Shown here one piece after another: positions 26,846 to 37,500 of a DNA stretch of 64,000 nt. Location of the stretch: positions 1 through 64,000 of the forward strand of contig CBHWDO010000019.1 in the NCBI GenBank assembly GCA_966112615.1, given 5' to 3'. The position numbers were made by a program, and so were the translations under genes. The first letter of the stretch is position 1. Each line of letters begins with the position of its first letter. Source of the DNA: Flavitalea sp966112615 (lineage in GTDB: Bacteria; Bacteroidota; Bacteroidia; Chitinophagales; Chitinophagaceae). The notes beneath the pieces were generated by a model, which was not told where the DNA came from, did not search any database, and saw only the letters and a program-made list of their open reading frames with translations.

Positions 26846-27508
26846 ATGCTAATGACCCTGAAGAACAGTACTCTTGTTATAGTTGTGTTGGTTGGCCTGA
26901 GCAGTTGCAGTACTTTCAAAAAAGCTGCAGCCCCTGCTGAGCCCCGTTATGCAGCTAAGAAAAAATCATCTCCCTTTATAGAAAATATTTCCATCAAACC
27001 GGAAACAACAGAATCAGTAAGTTCCGTTCCGGTAAAGAGAAAGACAGCAGTAATGCCAAATGCCGGCCCCCTTTCTGTCATTGAAACTGCCGATGCTCTA
27101 AAGTTTAAGTATGCTATCCTGATGAATATGCCGGTTGAAGAGCTGAATGACCGAAGGGTTCTGGAATTCATCGATGAATGGTATGGAACTCCTTATCGTT
27201 ATGGCGGTAATACCAAGGATGGCATCGATTGTTCTGCGTTTACCTGCTTTTTCATGAGTTCAGTATATGGATTATCGCTTCCAAGAACTTCACGTGAACA
27301 ATACACCGCTGCAACACGGATCAGCAAAGAAGATCTTACTCCCGGCGACCTGGTATTCTTTGCAGCCAGGAAAGCTATTTCACATGTTGGTGTATATGTT
27401 GGCAATAATAAGTTTGCACATGCTTCCACATCAGGCGGAGTTATGATCAGTGATCTTGATGAAGCCTATTTCAAAAAGAGATGGGCTGGAGCAGGAAGGG
27501 TTCTTTAA
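26846..27508 (+). CDS. NlpC/P60 (C40) cell-wall peptidase, lipoprotein
   Basis: 220 residues. The lipobox (VGLSSC, near residue 21) marks a lipoprotein. After a linker, the C40 peptidase domain holds the catalytic Cys in DGIDCSAFTCFF and His in KAISHVGVYVG, preceded by GTPYRYGGN. It probably cleaves peptidoglycan stem peptides during growth or remodelling. The start may be the ATG at 26846 or the one at 26852. Its stop codon directly abuts the stop of the convergent flippase gene, with no gap. Confidence 0.92.
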   Translation: MLMTLKNSTLVIVVLVGLSSCSTFKKAAAPAEPRYAAKKKSSPFIENISIKPETTESVSSVPVKRKTAVMPNAGPLSVIETADALKFKYAILMNMPVEELNDRRVLEFIDEWYGTPYRYGGNTKDGIDCSAFTCFFMSSVYGLSLPRTSREQYTAATRISKEDLTPGDLVFFAARKAISHVGVYVGNNKFAHASTSGGVMISDLDEAYFKKRWAGAGRVL

Positions 27509-29008
27509 TTACCTGAAAATTTTATTCTTGAGTGTCAGAATCACCTGTGCAACATCAGGTGTTATCTTCAGCGCAATCACTCCTCCGATATAGGTAATGC
27601 TGAAAACTGCGGATCTTATGATCAGCCAAAACAATCCATGCTGGTTTCTAAATAGGAAATAGCACAATACAAAACAGGCGGCTCCCAGCAAAACCACATA
27701 AAGTGTTTTAATCGTGAAAGGCTGCATCTGGTAACGTTTCCAAAGGAATATAAACCTGATCGAATTGTAAACGGTAAACGCAATAAGGTTTGAAATTGCA
27801 GGGCCAATAACACCAAGGTTTTTGGTAAGAAAATAATTCAGTGGCAATGCCATCGCAAGCAAGATCATTCCTGTAAAAAATTCAAATCTCCAGAATGTAG
27901 AGGTCCCGATGATCTGTGCATTCACACCGGTTCCCATATCAAGTATTCTCATCAATCCAATGAAAAGAAATACAGGCAGTGCTTGTGTATAAGTAGACTT
28001 TAAATTGAATGTAGATACGGCATCCGTGAAATTCAAGTAGATCAGGAAAAACATTCCAACCGAAAACATCAGCATATTGATAGCACTGCGTTGATAAATG
28101 CGGTTGATCTTTGTAATGTCCTTGTCTTTCCAGGCTTTTGCCAGGGGTCCTACAGAAGCTGAAATAACTCCCCGTTGGGGAGCCTGAATGAGTGATGCAA
28201 TATTTTGTGCCAACGTAAAGATCCCTGCAAATGCAAGTCCATTCGGCATTACAGCGGCAATAATGATCGTATCGAATACACTTGCGATGTTATAGATCAA
28301 TTGCCCGCTCCAAACAAATGACGCGAGTGTAACAACCTTCTTCCAGTATTTTTTTGTAACCCTGCTGATTTCAAATGTCAGTCCGCCTTTTCCGTTGTAA
28401 AAGATATAAGCAAACATCATCAATGCAACAGCGATATAACCAAATGCATAGAGTTTAATGAACTGATCAAAGCCACTGATCACACCTGCAAAGAACAGAA
28501 GGATCAATATGGTAGTAAATAATCTGAACTGGATCTCGCGTAGGTAATTGGTTAAAATGGATTTCTTCAACTGCCATCCATAAGCTTCAAGCACCGTGAA
28601 TAAAGTCAGTCCAAATCCAAATGGAAATAACCAGTAGTAATACCTTACCAGCTCTGCAGAATTCTCACTGAACTTGCGGATCACCAGTCCTTTCAATAAT
28701 AATCCTGCAAACATCACCAGTACAAAACCGATACAACTCACCAGCAAAGCCCATGTGAGCATATCATTCTTTTTTGAAGGAAGATTATCGGCATAATAGG
28801 GAAAAAACTTATGGATATAAGAAGGCATCCCTAATGATGCAAACGAAAACATCACATTGGCAATGGCGATGAATGTTCCGGTCAGACCGAATTGTGCTTC
28901 TGTAAAACTTCCTTCCTTAGTAAAGAAATAGGTATTCAGAAATCCAAGGGCAAAGCCAATGTAAACAAGAACAGAAGAAATGATGCTTTGCTTCCGGATA
29001 CTACTCAT
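27509..29008 (-). CDS. Polysaccharide flippase-like membrane protein (MVF/Wzx type)
   Basis: 499 residues with about 12-14 hydrophobic helices, in the multidrug/oligosaccharidyl-lipid/polysaccharide exporter superfamily. Start MSSIRKQSIISSVLVYIGFALG is typical of O-antigen/teichoic-acid-like flippases. It likely moves a lipid-linked glycan across the inner membrane. No glycosyltransferases lie nearby, so the substrate is open. The upstream M1 peptidase gene ends 9 bases before its start, so the two are probably one transcript. Confidence 0.85.
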   Translation of the reverse strand: MSSIRKQSIISSVLVYIGFALGFLNTYFFTKEGSFTEAQFGLTGTFIAIANVMFSFASLGMPSYIHKFFPYYADNLPSKKNDMLTWALLVSCIGFVLVMFAGLLLKGLVIRKFSENSAELVRYYYWLFPFGFGLTLFTVLEAYGWQLKKSILTNYLREIQFRLFTTILILLFFAGVISGFDQFIKLYAFGYIAVALMMFAYIFYNGKGGLTFEISRVTKKYWKKVVTLASFVWSGQLIYNIASVFDTIIIAAVMPNGLAFAGIFTLAQNIASLIQAPQRGVISASVGPLAKAWKDKDITKINRIYQRSAINMLMFSVGMFFLIYLNFTDAVSTFNLKSTYTQALPVFLFIGLMRILDMGTGVNAQIIGTSTFWRFEFFTGMILLAMALPLNYFLTKNLGVIGPAISNLIAFTVYNSIRFIFLWKRYQMQPFTIKTLYVVLLGAACFVLCYFLFRNQHGLFWLIIRSAVFSITYIGGVIALKITPDVAQVILTLKNKIFR

Positions 29009-29017
29009 GTCAAAACC

Positions 29018-30685
29018 TTAGGATACTTTCTTTACGGTGATATAAAAATTGGGATCGATCTTAATGGCCGATTTTGTATTTACTGCTTTCCAGTCTGTAG
29101 TAGGACTGATCCATTCATCAGTTCCATCCAGCTTAAGTTTCAGGTTAAATCCATCCACGCAGTTGGTCCAGCGTACCTGGGTTTTGTTCTTCACAGTTTT
29201 ATACTCAAGCACCGGGATCTTAGTGGTGCGAAGGTATTGGTCAAATACTTTTGAAAGATCAATACCTGATTTTTCGCTGAAGTATTTTTCTATATCAGAG
29301 CTGTTCACTGTTTTGTGATAGTATTCTTTATTGAGACCACGCAAAATGCTTCTGAATTTTTCATCATCATTGATCACCTGGCGGATGGTATGCAGCATGT
29401 TTCCAGCTTTGCTATACATGTCCCCGGATCCTTCCTGGTTCACACCGTAATGACCAATGATCGGGATATCATTTTGAATGCTTCTCCTGGTTCCAATGCA
29501 ATATTCATTACCAGCCTGAACTCCAAATAAGCAGGTTGTGTACAGTGTTTCGGAATAATTGGTAAAGCCTTCATGTACCCACATATCGGCAATATCATTT
29601 GAAGTGATGCTGTTCGCAAACCATTCATGACCACTTTCATGAACGATGATAAAATCCCATTTGTTTCCATGCCCGGTTCCTGAAAGATCATTGCCCAGGT
29701 ATCCGTTCATGTATTTATTTCCATAAGCCACGGCACTTTGATGCTCCATTCCAAGATGCGGAGATTCCACCATCTTGTAGCTGTCTTCATAAAATGGGTA
29801 AGGACCAAACCAGTGTTCAAAACATTGTAACATGGACCTGGCCTGTGTGAATTGCTTCCTTGCTTTTTCAAGATTATAATCAAGCACCCAGTATGAACAA
29901 TCCAGTTTTCCTTTCTCTCCATCAAATGTCTCTTCCCAATTGGCATATTTACCAATATATGGGATGATATTATAATTGTTGATCGGATTGGTAACAGCCC
30001 AGGTGTAAGAGCGACGGTTACCTATCTTTTCAATGGATCTTAATCTTCCATTTCCTACACCAATTAATGTATCTGAACAAATTATAGTGAGAGAAGCACT
30101 GTCCACTTCATCACTTTGATGATCCTTATTGGGATACCAAACAGAAGCTCCAAGTCCCTGGCATGCAACACTCATCCACGGCCTTTTCTTTTCATCGGTT
30201 TGCCAGATCCAACCTCCATCCCATGGTGGCCTGCGGGCAACTTTTGGTTTTCCTTCAAATGCCAGGACTATGGATTTTTTGGTTCCTGCCTGCTGCTCCT
30301 GGCCCATATCAATAAAGTATGCATTTCCTTCTCTTTTGAAGCTTAGGTCCCTGCCATCCTGGATCGCACTGGTCAGTTGCATCGGTTCCTGCAGATCTAT
30401 CTGCATGATCTTGCCGGGAGATACCACAGAATACTGGATCGTATTGGATCCCTGTATGGTTTGTGCTACATAATCCGGTTCCACAGTGATCGCATAGTGG
30501 TGAACGTTATACCAGGCTCTTTCAGGTGTGATGGTTCCCCTGAGTGTATCCTGTCTTGTAAATGATTTTTTCTGATTCAAAGGCTGCGACATTACCTTCC
30601 CGCTGAACAGGATTACAAGAAGGAATAAAGCTATTTTGATGGGATGTCTCACTTGGGTTATTTTTGAAAGGATGAAGGTAATCAT
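29018..30685 (-). CDS. M1 family metallopeptidase (aminopeptidase N-like)
   Basis: About 556 residues. The zinc site HESGHEWFANS (HExxH) lies near residue 345, with the third ligand Glu in WVHEGFTNYSE 18 residues on. The usual GAMEN exopeptidase motif appears as GMEHQ, so specificity may differ from classic aminopeptidase N. A signal peptide (HPIKIALFLLVILFSGKVMSQ) sends it to the periplasm. The start is unresolved: ATG at 30685 overlaps the divergent gene by 14 bases, while a GTG at 30652 avoids overlap and still leaves a good signal peptide. Confidence 0.88.
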   Translation of the reverse strand: MITFILSKITQVRHPIKIALFLLVILFSGKVMSQPLNQKKSFTRQDTLRGTITPERAWYNVHHYAITVEPDYVAQTIQGSNTIQYSVVSPGKIMQIDLQEPMQLTSAIQDGRDLSFKREGNAYFIDMGQEQQAGTKKSIVLAFEGKPKVARRPPWDGGWIWQTDEKKRPWMSVACQGLGASVWYPNKDHQSDEVDSASLTIICSDTLIGVGNGRLRSIEKIGNRRSYTWAVTNPINNYNIIPYIGKYANWEETFDGEKGKLDCSYWVLDYNLEKARKQFTQARSMLQCFEHWFGPYPFYEDSYKMVESPHLGMEHQSAVAYGNKYMNGYLGNDLSGTGHGNKWDFIIVHESGHEWFANSITSNDIADMWVHEGFTNYSETLYTTCLFGVQAGNEYCIGTRRSIQNDIPIIGHYGVNQEGSGDMYSKAGNMLHTIRQVINDDEKFRSILRGLNKEYYHKTVNSSDIEKYFSEKSGIDLSKVFDQYLRTTKIPVLEYKTVKNKTQVRWTNCVDGFNLKLKLDGTDEWISPTTDWKAVNTKSAIKIDPNFYITVKKVS

Positions 30686-32282
30686 TGGTTTGAATAAATC
30701 CTTGCTGCTCATTTTCTTAACAGGAATGGTATTGTCATGCGGATCCAGGTCGCAGGATAGCAGAAATGTATTCCGGTATAATGAAGCATCAGGAATTGCA
30801 TCCCTTGACCCTGCATTTGCAAAGAACCAGTCGATCATCTGGGCTGTTCACCAGCTTTTCAATACGCTGGTGGAAACCGATAAAGATCTTAACATAGTTC
30901 CATCACTTGCATCTCGCTGGGATGTATCAGATGACCGCAGGGTCTATACCTTTCATTTAAGGAATGATGTTTATTTCCATGATGATGCTGTATTTCCCGG
31001 TGGTAAAGGCCGAAAGATGATAGCGGAAGATGTTGTGTATAGTTTTAAAAGGATCCTGGATCCTGCAACAGCCAGCAGTGGTGCATGGATCTTCAACGAC
31101 AGGATCGATACAATCCAGCCATTTACTGCACTCAACGATTCAACCTTTCAACTAAAATTATCACGGCCATTTGCCCCTGTGCTTGGATTACTAAGCATGC
31201 AGTATTGTTCCATTGTTCCGAAGGAAGTGACTGAAAAATATGGAAAGGATTTCAGGAGCCATCCTGTTGGTACGGGGCCATTCAGGTTTGTATCCTGGGA
31301 GGAAGGACAGGCCTTGATCTTCAGGAAGAATGAAAGATATTTTGAGAAGGATAAGCAGGGGCGATCACTTCCTTATCTGGATGCTGTGAAAGTAAGTTTC
31401 TATGACAGCAAGGCTACGGAATTTTTGATGTTCAGGCAGGGACAGCTTGATTTCATTAATGATATAGATGCATCTTTTCGAGATGAAGTGTTGAGTAAAA
31501 AAGGGATGCTTCGAAATGAATGGGAAGGAAAGATTAGGTTGATCAAGCATCCATACCTCAATACCGAGTACCTGGGAATCTTAGTGGATCGGAATACAGG
31601 TCCATTGTATGATAAAAGGATCAGGCAGGCGATCAATTATGGATTCGACAGGGATAAGATGATATTGTACCTGCGCAATTCCATTGGAATACCTGCACAT
31701 TCAGGATTTGTTCCTGCAGGATTGCCCTCGCATAATGATACCCTGGTGAAAGGCTATCAATACGATCCGGTGAAAGCGAGAGAACTGGTAAAGCAATCAG
31801 GATATAAAGGGGAAGAGATAAAGCTACTTACCATACCTATTTACGGAGATCTTGCAGCATATATTTCAAGGGAACTGGAAGAGATCGGTTTGACAGTGAA
31901 GGTGGAGATCATTCAGAAGAGTTTGTTGCTGGAACAAACTGCTACCAGTAAGGCCGCATTTTTCCGTGGAAGCTGGATAGCAGATTACCCCGATGCAGAA
32001 AATTACCTCAGTGTTTTTTATGGAAAGAACCCGGCGCCACCGAACTATACCAGGTATCGTAATCCATCTTTTGATGCGCTGTATGAAAAGGCGCTCATAA
32101 CCAACGACCCTGAAGAGCGAATAAGGCTTTATCAATCGATGGATCGGATCATCATTGAAGATGCTCCGGTTGTTCCTTTATGGTATGATGAAGTCATCAG
32201 GCTTGCGGATCCCCGCTTAAAAGGATTTGAGGCTAATGGATTGAATCTGCTGGAGTTGAGGCGGGTTGAGAAGGGTGGCTGA
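30672..32282 (+). CDS. Oligopeptide ABC transporter substrate-binding lipoprotein (SBP_bac_5)
   Basis: About 536 residues. From ATG 30672 (just after AAAGG) the signal peptide ends in lipobox GMVLSC. The family-5 solute-binding fold shows EASGIASLDPAFAKNQS, the YTFHLRNDVYFHDD motif, KYGKDFRSHPVGTGPFRF and FFRGSWIADYPDAENYL. It likely binds peptides in the periplasm. No permease or ATPase genes are adjacent, so the transporter is elsewhere. Its TGA stop is part of the GGCTGA border of a palindromic repeat. It is head to head with the peptidase gene. Confidence 0.9.
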   Translation: MKVIIGLNKSLLLIFLTGMVLSCGSRSQDSRNVFRYNEASGIASLDPAFAKNQSIIWAVHQLFNTLVETDKDLNIVPSLASRWDVSDDRRVYTFHLRNDVYFHDDAVFPGGKGRKMIAEDVVYSFKRILDPATASSGAWIFNDRIDTIQPFTALNDSTFQLKLSRPFAPVLGLLSMQYCSIVPKEVTEKYGKDFRSHPVGTGPFRFVSWEEGQALIFRKNERYFEKDKQGRSLPYLDAVKVSFYDSKATEFLMFRQGQLDFINDIDASFRDEVLSKKGMLRNEWEGKIRLIKHPYLNTEYLGILVDRNTGPLYDKRIRQAINYGFDRDKMILYLRNSIGIPAHSGFVPAGLPSHNDTLVKGYQYDPVKARELVKQSGYKGEEIKLLTIPIYGDLAAYISRELEEIGLTVKVEIIQKSLLLEQTATSKAAFFRGSWIADYPDAENYLSVFYGKNPAPPNYTRYRNPSFDALYEKALITNDPEERIRLYQSMDRIIIEDAPVVPLWYDEVIRLADPRLKGFEANGLNLLELRRVEKGG

Positions 32283-32432
32283 CTGTCCCGGAGGGACAGG
32301 CTGAACGCGCTTTGCTGACCACCTGCATAGCAGGTGGGCTGAACAGCATTTCAATTCAGCCCATGCTGCTTCGCTGCATGTTCAGCATAGTCCGTTCAGC
32401 CAATCAGCTTCGCGGATTGTCAGCCCGGTACC
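32279..32432. repeat. Cluster of at least four bordered palindromes
   Basis: Hairpins TGTCCC/GGGACA, CCACCTGC/GCAGGTGG, CATGC...GCATG and AATC...GATT follow one another, each separated by GGCTGA(AC) or (GT)TCAGCC borders. Two have TTCG in the loop. The first GGCTGA holds the stop codon of the upstream gene (TGA at 32280-32282). It fills most of the gap before the light-sensing operon. Confidence 0.7.
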
Positions 32433-32491
32433 CCGTGGCCCAATAATTGTTCCTATTCTCCCTTCGATCTATTACAAAACCGTAGGGCCTT

Positions 32492-33052
32492 ATGCAATTT
32501 TCGGAACGTTTGAAACTCTCTACACGCGATGTTCATGCACAGGTAGAGAAGGAACTGGTTAAGCACATAAAGAACATTGAAAGCAAGGAAAACTATCTTT
32601 CACTCCTGGAATTATTTTATGGATTCTACGCACCATTGAATGATCTCTGTACTAATAATTCTATGCCACAAATTGAGGAAGATTTTTCTCATTCCAATCA
32701 TATCGATTTATTGAAGCATGACATAACAGTCATGGGTAAACGAAAATTTGAAAATTTTAATTCAAATTTCCCTGAAATAAAGAATTTTTATCAAGCTTTG
32801 GGGGCTCTATATGTAATGAAAGGTTCAATGCTGGGTGGACAGGTGATCAGCTCCATGATCAGGAAAAGAGTGGCAGGCATAGAAGATACTTTTTTTACTT
32901 CGGGAGGCCAGGACGTACAATCAACCTGGTCGGATTTTAAAACAACCATTGACAATATAACCCATCCGCAACACCAGGAAGATGTAATTGAGAGTGCCAA
33001 AAGTACTTTTGACTGCTTTGGAAAGTGGATAAAAAAGTACCATGCAAACTAG
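32492..33052 (+). CDS. bphO: Heme oxygenase (biliverdin-producing)
   Basis: 186 residues of the heme oxygenase fold. The probable proximal heme ligand is His15 in STRDVHAQVEKEL, and the distal helix glycine motif is KGSMLGGQVIS. It opens heme to biliverdin, the phytochrome chromophore. Its frame overlaps the next gene, a phytochrome, by 11 bases, which fixes its role as chromophore supplier with good confidence. The ATG follows a 60-base non-repeat leader; no promoter motif is clear. Confidence 0.9.
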   Translation: MQFSERLKLSTRDVHAQVEKELVKHIKNIESKENYLSLLELFYGFYAPLNDLCTNNSMPQIEEDFSHSNHIDLLKHDITVMGKRKFENFNSNFPEIKNFYQALGALYVMKGSMLGGQVISSMIRKRVAGIEDTFFTSGGQDVQSTWSDFKTTIDNITHPQHQEDVIESAKSTFDCFGKWIKKYHAN

Positions 33053-34559
33053 CAACAAAAATTATGATTCCGGATTTTGTGGAAGTCTTCCATTGCAGTT
33101 CATAAACCAGATTCAGCCTCATGGATTCCTGGTAGTAACTGATCATACATCAAAAGTGATCCAGGCAAGTGAGAATATTGAAGACTATACTGGTATACGC
33201 CTAACAGAATTCATTGATCTTCCTTTCCAGGCCTATCTCAGTGAAAATTCTTTTGATTCCATTCTTCAACAGGTCATTCATTCTTCGGGAAAACTTCCAT
33301 TTACCATTAAGATTCGTTCAAAGGAATTCAATTCCATGGTTCATCAAAAAGATGGGCAGCTTTTATTTGAAATTGAATCCAGGGAAGAATCTCCTGATAG
33401 TTTCAATAGCTTTTTTCATGCGTTCAAATTCATGATGAATGAACTGGATAAAACAGATTCAATTGAGGAGCTGAGCCAGAAAGTTCTGCAACAGCTAAAA
33501 GCTTTGCTCGGACTTGACCGGATCATGATCTACCAGTTTGATAAAGATTGGAATGGACTAGTTATAGGGGAAGTGAAGGAAGAAGATATGGAGCCATACC
33601 TGGGTTTGAAATTCCCTGCATCTGATGTGCCGAAACAGGCTCGTGCCCTCTATCAAAAAAATGCATTCCGCATGATTCCCGACCGCGAATTCACTGCGGT
33701 AAAGCTTTACCCGATCATTAATACTGCGACCAACAAATTCACAGATCTATCCGAATGTAATCTCAGGAGTGTTGCGGGAGTGCATCTTGAGTACCTGAAG
33801 AATATGAAAGTAAAGGCTTCTATGTCGATGCGGCTGGTAGTCAACGGGAAACTTTGGGGACTGATCTCATGCCATCATAAAACTCCGATGAAATTGAGCT
33901 TCGAGCAGTGCGGATTATTTGAATTATTGTCCACAATTATATCAAACAAGATCAGCCTGATTGTTAATAAACAATATTTTGACAGGGTGAAGATCCTGCA
34001 GGATATGAAGTCCAAAATTGTTCAGCAGGTAGTAGATGAAAATGATCTTTCAGATGGCTTGGTAAAAGATGAGCAGGGATTAATGGATCTGCTTGGATCT
34101 CAAGGGGTTGTTATCAATACAAAAGACAGCAGGAAATCAGCAGGAAATGTTCCTGAAGAAGCAATGGTGGATGACCTGGTCATGTGGCTTCGGTCAAACA
34201 ATGTCAATAGTCTTTTTTATTCCGATTCTTATTCCGTGTTAAATGATACGGCACAGGATTATATGGAGGTAGGAAGTGGCATAATTGTGTTACCGATAAA
34301 CACCGAATCCAATGAATATATAATTGGTTTCAGGCCTGAAGAAGTAAAAAGTGTGAATTGGGGAGGAAATCCGAATGAGGCAATTCAATTTGAATCAGAT
34401 GGAAAAAAATATCATCCCCGGAATTCATTTCGGTTATGGCAGGAAACTGTAAAAGGTGTGTCGCGCCCATGGCAGGAGGAGGAACTGGCGGTTGCCGAGC
34501 AACTGAGAAATTTTGCAGTGGAATTCCGTTTCAGGTCTAATCAAATTAAAGGAGATTAA
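33042..34559 (+). CDS. Bacteriophytochrome photosensory core (PAS-GAF-PHY) without output domain
   Basis: 505 residues. Cys13 lies just ahead of INQIQPHG, the position that binds biliverdin in bacteriophytochromes. The PAS domain is about 15-120. The GAF domain is about 130-310 with PASDVPKQAR (DIP-type motif), the pocket His in SVAGVHLEYLKNM and SCHHK. The PHY domain is about 320-505, with the tongue motif YHPRNSF. It ends after the PHY helix, with no kinase, GGDEF or other effector. It sits between heme oxygenase (11-base overlap) and a giant kinase that starts 2 bases after its stop. It is likely a red/far-red sensor that signals to the kinase in trans. Confidence 0.93.
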   Translation: MQTSNKNYDSGFCGSLPLQFINQIQPHGFLVVTDHTSKVIQASENIEDYTGIRLTEFIDLPFQAYLSENSFDSILQQVIHSSGKLPFTIKIRSKEFNSMVHQKDGQLLFEIESREESPDSFNSFFHAFKFMMNELDKTDSIEELSQKVLQQLKALLGLDRIMIYQFDKDWNGLVIGEVKEEDMEPYLGLKFPASDVPKQARALYQKNAFRMIPDREFTAVKLYPIINTATNKFTDLSECNLRSVAGVHLEYLKNMKVKASMSMRLVVNGKLWGLISCHHKTPMKLSFEQCGLFELLSTIISNKISLIVNKQYFDRVKILQDMKSKIVQQVVDENDLSDGLVKDEQGLMDLLGSQGVVINTKDSRKSAGNVPEEAMVDDLVMWLRSNNVNSLFYSDSYSVLNDTAQDYMEVGSGIIVLPINTESNEYIIGFRPEEVKSVNWGGNPNEAIQFESDGKKYHPRNSFRLWQETVKGVSRPWQEEELAVAEQLRNFAVEFRFRSNQIKGD

Positions 34560-34561
34560 AG

Positions 34562-37500
34562 GTGGGAAAATCGACAAACAATGATCAATATTATGTGGCA
34601 ATAGGCGCTTCTGCCGGCGGGCTCGAAGCGATCCATGATTTTTTTGACCATATGCCCGATGCTGCCAACCTTTCATTTATCGTGGTGCAGCACCTGTCGC
34701 CCGATTATAAAAGCCTGCTGGTAGAACTTGTTTCCAAGCATACGCATATGAAAGTGTATGAGGCCAACCACAATATGGTGGTGGCTAAAGGATGTGTTTA
34801 TATCATTCCTAACAATAAGATCATGACCATTGCTGATGGCAGGATCGTTCTTGTTCAAAAAGAAAATATTAAGGGCCCCAACACTGCCATTGATACTTTT
34901 TTATACAGCCTGGCGCATGACCGGAAAAATAAAACGATTGCAATCATTCTGTCAGGTACCGGGTCCGATGGATCCCGTGGAATTGAAGCGGTAAAAGATT
35001 GCGGAGGACTGGTCATTGTCCAGGATCCGGAAACTGCGAAGTTCAATGGAATGCCCAACAGTGCTATTGCTTCAGGTCTTGCAGACCATGTTATGGCACC
35101 CGATAAAATGCCTGAAACCATTTTTCAGCATATCAAACAAAATCCTGTTGATGTAATTGGTAAGAAGGGTGAAAATGAGGCGCAATTGAGTGAGATCTAT
35201 AAACTCATTTTTAAACATACCGGTTACGATTTTCATTACTATAAAACTCCCACCATTATCAGGCGCATAGCCAAAAGGATGGGACAAAAGAACTTCTCTG
35301 ATCTGCCTCCATACATTGAGTATTTAAGGGAGCATCCGGAAGAAGTGAAATTGTTATCGAAGGATTTCCTGATAGGTGTTACAAAATTTTTTCGCGACAG
35401 TTATGTGTTTGACCAGCTGAAAGATGTCGTGATACCAAGATTGATCGAATCCAAGACTGATGGAGAGATCATCAAAGTCTGGGTTGCAGCCTGTAGTACC
35501 GGTGAAGAAGTATATTCCGTAGCCATGTTGCTTGAAGATCTGCTCGAGCAGAAAGGGGCACATATGGAGCTCAAGATCTTTGCAACAGATATTGATGAGG
35601 AAGCCATTGAAAAGGCTTCAAGAGGAGTGTATCCGCTCTCCATAAAGAATGATGTCCCAGAAGAATATCTTCATAAATATTTTGTGCTGGAAGGAAAAAG
35701 GTATGTGATCAATCAGCATCTTCGAAAGAAAATAGTTTTTGCACGGCACAATATCATCAAGGATCCTCCTTTCATCAAAAATGATCTTGCCATGTGCAGG
35801 AACATGTTGATCTACATGAATTCCATCCTTCAAAGAAAAGTATTGAACACATTATACTTTTCTCTTCAGGAAAAAGGTTTTTTAATACTGGGCACCAGCG
35901 AAACTTTAGCGGGATTGAAAAGCAACTTTGATGAGATCGACGGTAAAGCAAAAGTGTTCCAGAAAAATACATTGACTCATTCGCCGGAAATGCATGGCAG
36001 TATGCCTTCACCGGTGGATAATACGAGGTATACGAGGATAGAGGTACCAGTTAAAAAGAAAGATATCCCGGTAAAGACTTCCATGATACTGGAAGGTTTT
36101 AGAGATATACTTGCAGAAGAGCATTCATTTGCAGCGGTGTTGATTGACAAGAACTACGAGATAAAAGAAGCTACGGGGGATTTCAGAAAATATTTGAAAC
36201 TTCCTGACAGGATGAATTTACACCTGTTGAAAATGGTTTCTCCTGATCTTTCCGCTGCTCTTAACAGCCTTGTAAGGAAAGCATGGAAAGAAAATCAGAA
36301 AGTTTCGATCAAGAGTGTGCATGAAAAAATAGGTAAGGAAAGCAGGTTCGTTTCACTCAGCGTAAAGCCAATGGGTGCAGCCGATGATGAGCAGCTAACA
36401 CTGATAGTTTTTGGTGAGTGTAAGAAAGAGCTTATTCAATATGTGGAACCTTCACATGAACATCTTAACCACAATAACCAGGAATACATTTTTGATCTTG
36501 AATCTGAATTAAAGGAAACAAGATTGAATCTTCAAATGGCTATTGAAGGATTGGAAACAGCCAACGAAGAACTGCAGAGTTCGAATGAAGAATTGCTTTC
36601 TGCTAATGAAGAATTGCAGAGTTCTAATGAAGAACTTCAATCACTCAATGAAGAATTACATACGCTTAATACTGAGCACCAGCTTAAGATCCGTGAGCTG
36701 ATAGAATTGAATGATGACCTGAATAATTATTTCAAATCAGTTGAAATAGGCCAAGTATTTCTTGATCCTTATCTTAAGATCAGGAAATTCAATCCTGCTG
36801 CTATCAAACTGATCAATCTCATAGAGTCTGATCTTGGCCGACCAATCAGTCATATATCACATAATCTTCAGTACGACGACCTTTACAAAGACATACATTA
36901 TGTTTTGCAAAAAGGTGAATTGGTTGAAAAAGAGATTCAGCTGAAGAATGGACGATTTGTCCTGATGCGCATACTTCCATATGTAAGGCAGGATAAGAAT
37001 CGTGATGGTGTGGTTATCACGTTTGTGGATGTCAGCGCCATGAAGGCATTGAATAATATCATTGCAGGTATATTCAATGCGAGTCCTAATGTTATCATCT
37101 CTTTAAAAACAGATGAACAGGGAAAATGGAAAGTGATGGCTTCCAATAATGCTGCAAAGCACCTCGTCAGTGAGTCCGGTGAATTAAGCATGATGAAGGA
37201 TGACCAGATGGTCAAATCCTTTAAAGCCCTGCTCGATAAGGGTGGGTCGTTAAGAACAGAGGCAAAGATTGAACAGCAGTGGTATGATGTATCTGCAGTA
37301 AAAAGAGATGATCTTATTGTTGCATCTCTTACAGACATCACGGCTAAGAAAGAAGGAGAAGAGAAACTTCGGAAGAATTATAATGAGCTGTTGTCGCTTA
37401 AAAACAATCTGAAAAAACTCAATTCCGATCTTGAGAACAAAGTGAAGGAGCGCACGAAGGAATTATCTGATAGCGAAGAAAGATTCAGGATGGTGTCAAT

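Noticed and set aside
27289..27298. TTCACGTGAA, the core of a parS-like site
   Set aside because: It lies inside the NlpC/P60 coding sequence, only the inner ten bases match parS, and the flanks do not; chance is likely.
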